A stretch of 29,926 nt of DNA, taken from positions 1 through 29,926 of the IMG/VR virus record IMGVR_UViG_3300002141_000044, one strand, 5' to 3'. This DNA comes from a virus. The position numbers and the translations under genes are program-made. Below are positions 23,175 to 29,926 of this stretch, piece after piece. The number at the start of each line of letters is the position of its first letter. Within the stretch, counting starts at the first letter, position 1. Below the pieces are notes generated by a model, which was not told the origin of the DNA, searched no databases, and worked only from the letters and a program-made list of their open reading frames with translations.

Positions 23175-26100
23175 ATGGCAACAAACAACAAAGTATTCGT
23201 GTCTCCTGGAGTGTATACCTCTGAAGTTGATTTGAGTTTTGTGGCGCAAAGTGTGGGTGTTACAACTTTAGGTATTGTTGGTGAGACTCAAAAAGGTCCC
23301 GCTTTCGAACCTATCTTTATCAGAAACTTCGATGAGTTTTCGACATATTTCGGAGGAACTTCTCCTGAAAAATTCATAAACACACAAATCCCTAAATATG
23401 AAGCGGCGTATATCGCAAAGGCTTACTTACAACAGTCTAACCAATTGTTTGTAACAAGAGTATTAGGTTTATCAGGTTATGATGCGGGTCCGTCTTGGTC
23501 AATCACTACAAAGGCGAATGTTAATCCAGCAACAATTGAATTTGATTGTATTTCAGGTCAAACTGTTAATTGTGTATTTGATTGTACTTTATATAACATT
23601 ATTAGTTACTCAATTCCATTTACGGGATGTAGTAATAGTGTTGATAGTATTTCATTTACAGGACCTATTCCATCAGAAATTGCGGTTAAATTAAATTTAC
23701 CGTATGAAAACTTTAATGGTAGTACTGGTACATTATATCAAGATATGACAAATCAAATTTTTGATATTATGAACGCAACTAATCCATATATTGCAGAAAC
23801 AACTAACATTAATTATTACGGACCTATTTCAGGTGATGTATATAATTCACTATCACCAATTTTCACGGCAGAAACAAACGTATTTGACGTTGAGAATGTT
23901 GATGAGAGTATAATTAATTACGCGGCACCACAAAACGACCCTTGGTATTACGCATTATTTGATAATGTTGGAAATGCGGTTTATAGTGGTTACTCTTTTT
24001 GGTCGATTGTCACAGGTTTAACAGAAGTGATTAGTACTACAACAACAACAAGTACTTTACCAACACCAACACCAACACCTGACCCTTGTAACCCAACACC
24101 AACAGGAACAACAACAACAACAACATTACCTAAACCAACAAAATGTTATACAGGTACTTTAACAGGACAAATTTACATATATAAAGGAACCGCTTTCACA
24201 GATTTTGATGATTTAGTAGTTGCAACTTTACGTTCAAGAGGTTTGGCAACTTACGGTAGTGATGATGGTGCGGTATATGAAGTTCCAGGTGGGGTTAACT
24301 CTTATAACAGTTTTGACGGACATGACGTACAAATGGATTGTTCAGGAACTTATTCAGGCGTAACTAAAAACCCATTCTCAACATTTGGTATTAACGTAAC
24401 AGATAAAGACGGTAACCCATTCTTTTTTGAAACATCATTATCGAATTCCGATAGTAAATATATTTCCAAAGTATTTGGACAATCTAACTTTGCTAAACCA
24501 AGAACAGTAGTTCCGTTGTTTGTTGAAGAAAGATTCCAAGCATTATTAACTTATGGTTGGAGAAAAGGATTTATTAGAGGATTAAGTTGTGAGTTAACGG
24601 CATTACCAAATGCTAGACAAGGCAATGACCCAACATCAATCGCTTGGTATCTTGAAAGATATCAATCACCTGTATCACCATGGGTTGTATCTGAATTAAG
24701 AGGTACTAAAGTGTACAACTTATTTAAATTTACAACAATTGCTGACGGAGACGATGCGAACATTGAAGTCAAGATTTCAATAGCTAACATCTCATTTAAC
24801 AATGGTACTTTTGATGTAATCATTAGAGATTTCTTTGACTCGGATAACAGTCCTGTAGTTCTTGAAAAATTCACTAACTGTTCTATGGACCCTAACGATA
24901 ATAGTTTTATCGCTAAAAAAATTGGTACATTAGACGGAGAATACGCATTGAATTCTAAATATGTCATGATTGAACTTAACGAGGACGCACCAATAGACGC
25001 GTTACCTTGTGGTTTCGAAGGATATAACTTTAGAGAATATGCGGGAGTTCGTCCTCCATTCCCTATTTATAAAACAAAATATGATTTTCCAGGTGAAATT
25101 GTTTACAATCCACCATTTGGTTTATCATCAGGTGCTGATGATATCATAAGAAGTAATGGTGATAATGTTCGTAGAACTTATCTTGGTATTTCTGATACAG
25201 TTGGTTTTGACGTTGATTTTTACACATATAAAGGTAAACAATTACCATTAGATGTTTGTACAGACGTTTCAGGAGATGAATGGGCATACCGAACAAGAGG
25301 ATTCCATATGGACATTGATGCACTTGTAATCAAGGTACCGAACTATTTTTCAACAAGTGGTACACCAGCGTTTTACGTAGGTTCTGCACCATTTACTTCA
25401 GACCCTGACAACGAAGATAATCCGTACTATAGATTATACGCACGTAAATTCTCGTTATTATGTCGTGGAGGTTTTGACGGATGGGATATCTATACTGAAC
25501 ACAGAACAAATGCGGATAAATTTGTATTAGGCAAGATTGGTTATAGAAATGGAGCATGTCCTTCATTCAAATACCCAACGGCTACAGGATGGGGAGCGTT
25601 TAAACAAATCACTGTTGGTGACAACGGACAAGATTGGGCAAACACCGACTATTACGCTTACTTATTAGGTCAACAAACATTCTCTAACCCTGAGGCAGTT
25701 AATATTAACGTATTCGTTACTCCTGGTATTGATTATTTAAATAATTCTAACTTAGTGGGTGACGCAATCGAAATGATTGAGTTCAATAGAGCAGATTCTA
25801 TTTATATCTGTACAACACCTGACTACAACATGTTTGTTCCGTCAACAGGAGACCAATTAGATATGATTTATCCACAAGAAGCGGTAGACAATTTGGAAAC
25901 TGCAGGTATTGACTCAAACTACACGGCTACTTATTACCCATGGGTTTTAACAAGAGACACTGTAAATAACACACAAATCTATATCCCTGCTACGGCTGAG
26001 GTAACAAGAAACTTGGCGTTAACAGATAACATCGCTTTCCCTTGGTTCGCTGCGGCGGGTTACACTCGTGGTATCGTAAGTGCTATCAAAGCAAGAAAGA

Positions 26101-26534
26101 AACTTACTCAAGAAGATAGAGATGTTCTTTATAAAGGTAGAATTAACCCAATCGCAACCTTCTCTGATGTTGGAACTGTAATTTGGGGTAACAAGACAAT
26201 GCAAATTAGAGAATCTGCTCTTGACAGAATCAACGTAAGAAGATTATTGTTACAAGCTCGTAAATTAATTTCAGCGGTTTCAGTAAGATTATTGTTTGAA
26301 CAAAACGATGAGAAAGTAAGACAAGATTTCTTGGATGCGGTTAACCCTATCTTAGATGCAATCAGAAGAGACAGAGGTTTATACGATTTCCGTGTAACAG
26401 TTTCTTCAGACGCTGCGGATTTAGATAGAAACCAATTAACAGGTAAAATCTATATCAAACCAACTAAATCTCTTGAGTTCATAGACATCACGTTCTATAT
26501 TACTCCTACGGGTGCATCGTTTGATAATATCTAA
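23175..26534 (+). CDS. Contractile tail sheath protein with Pro/Thr-rich insertion
   Basis: 1119 residues, far longer than T4 gp18 (659). The N-terminus FVSPGVYTSEVDLSFVA (about 8-24) with GIVGETQKGPAFEP (33-46) is the standard sheath start. The C-terminus carries the conserved sheath core: RVLLQ-type helix, SVRLLFEQNDEKVRQDFLDAVNPILDAIRRDRGLYDFRV and GKIYIKPTKSLEFIDITFYI. The extra length is in the outward-facing middle, about 100-450, and includes a Thr/Pro linker at residues 287-324 (24033-24146) with STTTTT, TPTPTPDPC and TGTTTTTT. Sheath subunits tolerate insertions on the outer surface, so this segment should lie on the outside of the tail. Long A-rich leader and late-type motif upstream; strong terminator downstream. 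Confidence 0.93.
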   Translation: MATNNKVFVSPGVYTSEVDLSFVAQSVGVTTLGIVGETQKGPAFEPIFIRNFDEFSTYFGGTSPEKFINTQIPKYEAAYIAKAYLQQSNQLFVTRVLGLSGYDAGPSWSITTKANVNPATIEFDCISGQTVNCVFDCTLYNIISYSIPFTGCSNSVDSISFTGPIPSEIAVKLNLPYENFNGSTGTLYQDMTNQIFDIMNATNPYIAETTNINYYGPISGDVYNSLSPIFTAETNVFDVENVDESIINYAAPQNDPWYYALFDNVGNAVYSGYSFWSIVTGLTEVISTTTTTSTLPTPTPTPDPCNPTPTGTTTTTTLPKPTKCYTGTLTGQIYIYKGTAFTDFDDLVVATLRSRGLATYGSDDGAVYEVPGGVNSYNSFDGHDVQMDCSGTYSGVTKNPFSTFGINVTDKDGNPFFFETSLSNSDSKYISKVFGQSNFAKPRTVVPLFVEERFQALLTYGWRKGFIRGLSCELTALPNARQGNDPTSIAWYLERYQSPVSPWVVSELRGTKVYNLFKFTTIADGDDANIEVKISIANISFNNGTFDVIIRDFFDSDNSPVVLEKFTNCSMDPNDNSFIAKKIGTLDGEYALNSKYVMIELNEDAPIDALPCGFEGYNFREYAGVRPPFPIYKTKYDFPGEIVYNPPFGLSSGADDIIRSNGDNVRRTYLGISDTVGFDVDFYTYKGKQLPLDVCTDVSGDEWAYRTRGFHMDIDALVIKVPNYFSTSGTPAFYVGSAPFTSDPDNEDNPYYRLYARKFSLLCRGGFDGWDIYTEHRTNADKFVLGKIGYRNGACPSFKYPTATGWGAFKQITVGDNGQDWANTDYYAYLLGQQTFSNPEAVNINVFVTPGIDYLNNSNLVGDAIEMIEFNRADSIYICTTPDYNMFVPSTGDQLDMIYPQEAVDNLETAGIDSNYTATYYPWVLTRDTVNNTQIYIPATAEVTRNLALTDNIAFPWFAAAGYTRGIVSAIKARKKLTQEDRDVLYKGRINPIATFSDVGTVIWGNKTMQIRESALDRINVRRLLLQARKLISAVSVRLLFEQNDEKVRQDFLDAVNPILDAIRRDRGLYDFRVTVSSDAADLDRNQLTGKIYIKPTKSLEFIDITFYITPTGASFDNI
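24033..24146 (+). repeat. ACA/CCA coding repeat in the sheath insertion
   Basis: ACA runs flank CCAACACCAACACC repeats, encoding the Thr/Pro linker (residues 287-324) of the sheath. It is the same vocabulary of repeats as at 849-908 and 1790-2094. Confidence 0.75.
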
Positions 26535-26544
26535 AAATAATATT

Positions 26545-26580
26545 AAGACAAGTCGACATAAAACTCGACTTGTCTTTATT
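26545..26580 (+). terminator. Rho-independent terminator after the tail sheath
   Basis: A perfect 12-bp stem AAGACAAGTCGA (26545-26556) / TCGACTTGTCTT (26565-26576) with an 8-base loop, then TATTTATT. It is the strongest hairpin I see in the window, 11 bases after the sheath stop. Confidence 0.85.
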
Positions 26581-26583
26581 TAT
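26577..26583 (+). promoter_or_regulatory. Candidate late promoter overlapping the terminator tail
   Basis: TATTTAT begins on the first base after the terminator stem and lies 19 bases before the ATG at 26596, so the terminator's T-rich tail may double as the next promoter element. Confidence 0.4.
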
Positions 26584-26595
26584 TAAGTAACCAAC

Positions 26596-27420
26596 ATGTT
26601 AAAACATAAAAAAAGAATTATAGAAGGTATTGATGAAGAGGGTAGTCCCGACATGAAATACTACGCCTTTGATTGGGACGATAATATAATGACCATGCCA
26701 ACTAAAGTACGTTTAAAAGACGAAGACGGTGATAAAGTAGGAATGTCTACAGAAGATTTTGCAAAACATAGAATTGATGTTGGTAAAACCCCTTTTGAAT
26801 ATGAAGGACACACTATTGTAGATTTTGATGAAGACCCTTTTAAATATTTTGGAGTTAAAGGCGATAGACAATTTATTGTTGATTCTTTATTAGCCAAACC
26901 AGGTCCCGCTTGGAAAGATTTTGTTGAAGCAATTAACAACGGGTCAATTTTTTCAATAGTAACCGCAAGGGGACATACCCCAAGTGTTATTAAAGAGTCT
27001 TGCTATAACCTTATAGTATCTAACCATATGGGAATTAGTTCAAGTGAATTAGTTAAGAATTTGGAGAAATATAGAGATTTAGCCGATGAAGGTAAAATGT
27101 CTAAAAAAGACATGATTAGAGAATATCTTGATATGTGTAAGTTTTATCCTGTGTCTTATGGTGAAGGTTCTGCAACCAACCCTGAAGAAGGTAAAATTAA
27201 AGCTTTAAAAGAGTTTGTCCAATTTGTTAGGGAGATGTCTTCAAAGATTCACAAGAAAGCCTTCCTTAAAAACAAGATAACTAATAATTTTATACCTAGA
27301 ATAGGGTTTTCAGATGATGATGTAAGAAATGTTGAAACAGTTAAATCTTCATTTGAAAAAGAACCAAATAATATACTTAAAACATATTTAACCGCAGGAG
27401 GAATAAAAAAAGAATATTAA
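26596..27420 (+). CDS. HAD-superfamily phosphatase
   Basis: 274 residues. HAD motif I is AFDWDDNIMTMP (D26, D28), where D26 would form the phospho-aspartyl intermediate; motif II is IVTARG (T123); a Lys-bearing helix EEGKIKALKEF (about 197-207) supplies motif III; motif IV is GFSDDDVRN (237-245). Everything needed for Mg-dependent phosphate transfer is present. A cap insertion lies between motifs I and II. The substrate could be a nucleotide, a polynucleotide end or a phosphosugar; its placement between sheath and tube genes does not decide this. The lysine-rich N-terminus (RIIEG) also contains an IxE tripeptide. Single-gene transcript is likely, with a terminator and motif upstream and a 111-base AT-rich gap downstream. 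Confidence 0.8.
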   Translation: MLKHKKRIIEGIDEEGSPDMKYYAFDWDDNIMTMPTKVRLKDEDGDKVGMSTEDFAKHRIDVGKTPFEYEGHTIVDFDEDPFKYFGVKGDRQFIVDSLLAKPGPAWKDFVEAINNGSIFSIVTARGHTPSVIKESCYNLIVSNHMGISSSELVKNLEKYRDLADEGKMSKKDMIREYLDMCKFYPVSYGEGSATNPEEGKIKALKEFVQFVREMSSKIHKKAFLKNKITNNFIPRIGFSDDDVRNVETVKSSFEKEPNNILKTYLTAGGIKKEY

Positions 27421-27490
27421 CTAGATAATTTATACTAGAAAAATTAAAATAAAAAAAAACAAAGTAAAGAGAAAATTTTTTATCTCGATA

Positions 27491-27504
27491 TATTTATAAT
27501 AAAA
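27491..27504 (+). promoter_or_regulatory. Candidate late promoter of tail tube (TATTTATAATAAAA)
   Basis: Recurrent motif 41 bases before the tail tube ATG. The leader between is A-rich with AAAC repeats and no Shine-Dalgarno sequence. Confidence 0.55.
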
Positions 27505-27531
27505 TAAACAAACAAACAAAAAAATATTACA

Positions 27532-28020
27532 ATGGCTGATTTACTAATGAAAATGCCGATTCCTTACGAACCGAAAAGACAAAACAGGTTCATACTTCGT
27601 TTCCCTTCGACTTTGGGAATTAACGAATGGTTCGTTGAATCGACATCTAGACCACATATAACAATTAACGCTCTTGAGATACCATTCTTAAATACTTCAA
27701 CGTATGTAGCAGGTCGTTTCACTTGGGGAACAATAAACGTTAAATTCCGTGACCCAATCGGACCTTCAGCGTCACAAGCTCTTATGGAGTGGGTACGTTT
27801 ATGTGCTGAGTCTGTAACAGGTCGTATGGGATATGCCGCGGGGTACAAGAAAAATATTGACCTTGAGATGTTAGACCCAACAGGAGTTGTTGTGGAAAAA
27901 TGGATTATGGAGGGAAGTTTTTTATCTGACGTTAACTTTGATTCGTTGGGTTATAGTACTGACGCGATTGCGAGTATTACTGCCACGATTCGTATGGACC
28001 GTTGTATATTAGTTTACTGA
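27532..28020 (+). CDS. Tail tube protein (T4 gp19-like)
   Basis: 162 residues, the usual size for T4 gp19 (163). Family features: an N-terminal PYEPKRQNRFILRFP strand (12-26), the FVESTSRPHI segment (34-43), the GTINVKFRDPIGPSA region (about 66-80), and the C-terminal ATIRMDRCILVY strand. It forms the stacked hexameric rings of the inner tail tube through which DNA is delivered. It lies downstream of the sheath as in T4 (18-19), but separated from it by the HAD phosphatase gene. Monocistronic leader and own late-type motif are consistent with the high copy number of the product. Confidence 0.92.
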   Translation: MADLLMKMPIPYEPKRQNRFILRFPSTLGINEWFVESTSRPHITINALEIPFLNTSTYVAGRFTWGTINVKFRDPIGPSASQALMEWVRLCAESVTGRMGYAAGYKKNIDLEMLDPTGVVVEKWIMEGSFLSDVNFDSLGYSTDAIASITATIRMDRCILVY

Positions 28021-28060
28021 TTTTTTTACATACCCTTTACACCCAAAATAAAAATCCATA

Positions 28061-28074
28061 TATTTATCATAATA
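28061..28074 (+). promoter_or_regulatory. Candidate late promoter of the homing endonuclease (TATTTATCATAATA)
   Basis: Recurrent motif 23 bases before the ATG at 28084. Confidence 0.5.
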
Positions 28075-28083
28075 CGATAGTAT

Positions 28084-29664
28084 ATGGATTTTACTTTTTT
28101 TACGACAGATAATAAGTCGGGATATAAAACAACTGAAAAATGGTTATCAAATAATCATCCCCAATTATATAAAAAAATAATAGATTATTCTATTAATATT
28201 TCTTTAGAATTAACTTTTAAAGAAAAAATATGGTTTTATTATAATAATCTTTCGGAAAGACCAAAATGTCTTACTTGTAATTCGGGATTAAAATTTAGAA
28301 ATAGATTTGATAATCCATATGGTGAATTTTGTTCTTTAAAATGTATTAATGGCAACAAATTGGAAATGGTTAAAAGACAAAAAGAAACCTTCCAAAAAAA
28401 ATACGGGATTGACTTTTATCCCCAACATCAAGATTTTATAACTAAACAAAAAAAAACCAAATTAATTAACTTTGGTGATGAAAATTATAACAATCTTGAA
28501 AAAAGTCAAAAAACAAGAGTTGAAAAATATGGTGATAAAAATTATAATAATTTTAAAAAATATAAACAAACTTGTTTAGAAAAGTATGGTAATGAAAATT
28601 ATAGTAAAACTAATAACTATAAAAATAAAATTATTAAAACTTTTAAAGAGTTATATCCTGATATTATTTTTATTGACATAAAGAAAGAATCTCTAACCGT
28701 TTCATGTTCCATATGTAATGAAACGTCTGAATTATCAAAACAATTACTGTATGAAAGGCATAGAAGAAATTATATTGTTTGTTCTAAATGTAACCCTATT
28801 GGCTCTTCAAATAGAAGTGGGTATGAAAATGAAATTTGTGGTTTTTTAGATAAATTTAACATTGATTACGAAACAAACAAAAAGATACCAAATAAAAAAA
28901 CTGAAATGGATATATTTTTACCGAAGTTTAATATTGGTATTGAAATAAATGGGGTTTATTGGCATAACGAATTATTTAAAAGTAAAAATTATCATTTACA
29001 AAAAACGATTGATTGTGAAGAAAACGGAATAAAACTTATCCATATTTTTGAGGATGAATGGTTATATAAAAAAGAAATTGTTAAATCAATATTAACAGGT
29101 AAATTTGGGTTAATTAAAAATAAAATTTATGGTAGACATTGTGTGGTAAAAGAAATTACCTCAAAAGTATCAACTAAATTTTTAAACGATAATCATATCC
29201 AAGGAAACGTTAATTCAAAAATAAAATTAGGGTTATTTAAAGATGAAATATTAGTTTCTGTTATGACCTTTTCAAAAGGTAGAATTATAATGGGGGGTAA
29301 AGATACCGAGTGGGAGTTAAATCGTTTTTGTAATTTATTAAATCATAATGTAATTGGTGGAGCATCAAAATTATTAAAATATTTTGTTAAAACATATCAA
29401 TCAGATAAAATTGTATCGTATTCCGATATTAGAATATTTAATGGGGGAATGTATAATAAATTGGAATTTAAAAAGATATCCCAATCAAAACCAAATTATT
29501 GGTATGTTGTTAATGACTTAAGAAAACATAGATTTGGGTATAGAAAGTCAATATTAGTTAAAGATGGGTTTGATAAAAATATGACGGAACAACAAATTAT
29601 GTTTAACCGAAAAATTTATAGGATATATGATTGTGGAAATATTAGATGGGAATATAGTAATTAA
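28084..29664 (+). CDS. Homing-type endonuclease, Vsr-like (EDxHD-family type)
   Basis: 526 residues. A first zinc site (C62, C65, C83, C87) is followed by four short repeats, YG(D/N)xNYxN + Lys-rich helix (about 102-186), typical DNA-binding modules of phage homing enzymes. A second zinc site (C208, C211, C233, C236) precedes the catalytic domain: SGYENEI (E248/E250), EMDIFLP (D276), GIEINGVYWHNE (E287, H294) and IHIFEDEW (319-326). This matches the Vsr-like, EDxHD-type nucleases exemplified by phage I-Bth0305I. The C-terminal 200 residues (KFGLIKNKIYGRHC..., WELNRFCN..., IVSYSDIRIFNGGMY) are a conserved extra region of these proteins. It sits between tail tube and baseplate genes, as an intergenic selfish element would. 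Strongly Lys/Asn-rich and A-rich compared with its tail-gene neighbours. Confidence 0.85.
   Translation: MDFTFFTTDNKSGYKTTEKWLSNNHPQLYKKIIDYSINISLELTFKEKIWFYYNNLSERPKCLTCNSGLKFRNRFDNPYGEFCSLKCINGNKLEMVKRQKETFQKKYGIDFYPQHQDFITKQKKTKLINFGDENYNNLEKSQKTRVEKYGDKNYNNFKKYKQTCLEKYGNENYSKTNNYKNKIIKTFKELYPDIIFIDIKKESLTVSCSICNETSELSKQLLYERHRRNYIVCSKCNPIGSSNRSGYENEICGFLDKFNIDYETNKKIPNKKTEMDIFLPKFNIGIEINGVYWHNELFKSKNYHLQKTIDCEENGIKLIHIFEDEWLYKKEIVKSILTGKFGLIKNKIYGRHCVVKEITSKVSTKFLNDNHIQGNVNSKIKLGLFKDEILVSVMTFSKGRIIMGGKDTEWELNRFCNLLNHNVIGGASKLLKYFVKTYQSDKIVSYSDIRIFNGGMYNKLEFKKISQSKPNYWYVVNDLRKHRFGYRKSILVKDGFDKNMTEQQIMFNRKIYRIYDCGNIRWEYSN
28387..28641 (+). repeat. Tandem modules in the endonuclease gene
   Basis: Four degenerate ~28-codon units centred on KYG(D/N/I)xN/DxY encode repeat DNA-contact modules. 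The similarity is clearer in protein than in DNA. Confidence 0.6.
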
Positions 29665-29691
29665 TCTTTATAAAAAACTGACTTGTCCTAT

Positions 29692-29705
29692 TATTTATAA
29701 TAAAA
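29692..29705 (+). promoter_or_regulatory. Candidate late promoter (TATTTATAATAAAA)
   Basis: Same 14-base sequence as before the tail tube gene, 24 bases before the ATG at 29716. Confidence 0.55.
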
Positions 29706-29715
29706 ACAATTTAAT

Positions 29716-29926
29716 ATGGAACAAGACTTAATTAAAGCGGGAACCGAAGGGTTTAACTTACCTCATGATATTGTAACCCTACCTTCAGGTGGGATATACT
29801 ACAAATCTAAAAAGAAATCAATTAAAGTGGGTTATTTAACCGCAAATGACGAAAACATCTTAATTGGTGCTGCTCAAAACGCTAATACCAACGTTATTTT
29901 AACGTTACTTAGAAGTAAAATTTACG
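29716..29926 (+). CDS. T4-type baseplate protein, N-terminus (3' partial)
   Basis: 70 complete codons before the window ends. The start FNLPHDIVTLPSGGIYYKSKKKSIKVGYLTANDENIL (13-49) follows the pattern of the T4 baseplate family (Pfam PF12322; gp26/gp51 relatives): LPS.G..Y near the start, then a V..LTA.DE.IL segment. Such proteins act in the baseplate hub or its assembly. Late-type motif upstream; placed after the tail tube with only the homing endonuclease between. Confidence 0.6.
   Translation, partial: MEQDLIKAGTEGFNLPHDIVTLPSGGIYYKSKKKSIKVGYLTANDENILIGAAQNANTNVILTLLRSKIY

Noticed and set aside
1-29926. tRNA or rRNA genes
   Set aside because: No cloverleaf-like or rRNA-like segment stood out in the few short intergenic gaps; a dedicated scan was not possible.

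Overview
This is a gene-dense, AT-rich stretch of a large contractile-tailed (T4-like, myovirus) phage genome. The evidence is a contractile tail sheath (23175-26534), a gp19-type tail tube (27532-28020), the start of a T4-type baseplate gene at the right edge, a family B DNA polymerase, an SNF2-type helicase and two unrelated homing-type endonucleases. Starts mostly lack a Shine-Dalgarno sequence and many lie just downstream of a repeated A/T motif. With the low GC, this fits a phage of a Bacteroidota host, but the host is an inference.

Layout. 1-2570: end of an operon of virion surface/tail proteins with Pro/Thr-rich linkers; the first carries a complete papain-like cysteine peptidase domain. 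2756-3022: small unknown gene, then a terminator. 3113-11326: a tightly overlapping cassette of glycan-modifying enzymes: a GT60/Skp1-type GlcNAc transferase, two FkbM methyltransferases, GT-A enzymes, a GT10-like fucosyltransferase, a GT25-like enzyme, an HtrL/YibB-type enzyme and an HtrL/YibB-GT2 fusion, plus a relic fragment of a duplicated glycosyltransferase. 11323-12073 (minus): HNH endonuclease with an overlapping ribbon-helix-helix (RHH) gene. 12173-12700: virion protein with a Pro/Thr/Cys tail. 12809-15601: DNA polymerase preceded by a long inverted repeat. 15598-20432 (minus): two structural-type proteins, a Mn-type superoxide dismutase fused to a PD-(D/E)XK-like nuclease domain, and an SNF2 helicase with a TTG start. 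20495-22890: structural/neck-region genes. 22887-23051 (minus): small RHH gene. 23175-29926: sheath, HAD-family phosphatase, tail tube, homing endonuclease, baseplate gene.

How it works together. The right half is a late virion module and the pol/helicase genes are the replication part. A motif of the form TATTTATnnATAAA precedes most structural genes but not the polymerase, the helicase or the glycan cassette; I read it as a late promoter. Two hypotheses seem most worth testing. First, the glycan cassette may decorate the phage's own Pro/Thr-rich virion linkers: it includes a relative of the enzyme that sugars hydroxyproline in eukaryotic Skp1 and a relative of collagen galactosyltransferases, and it sits beside such linkers. 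Second, several proteins, including the SOD-nuclease fusion, begin with short leaders carrying (I/L)TE, which resembles the capsid-targeting and prohead-protease signal of T4 internal proteins; they may be packaged in the head. Neither is proven by sequence alone.
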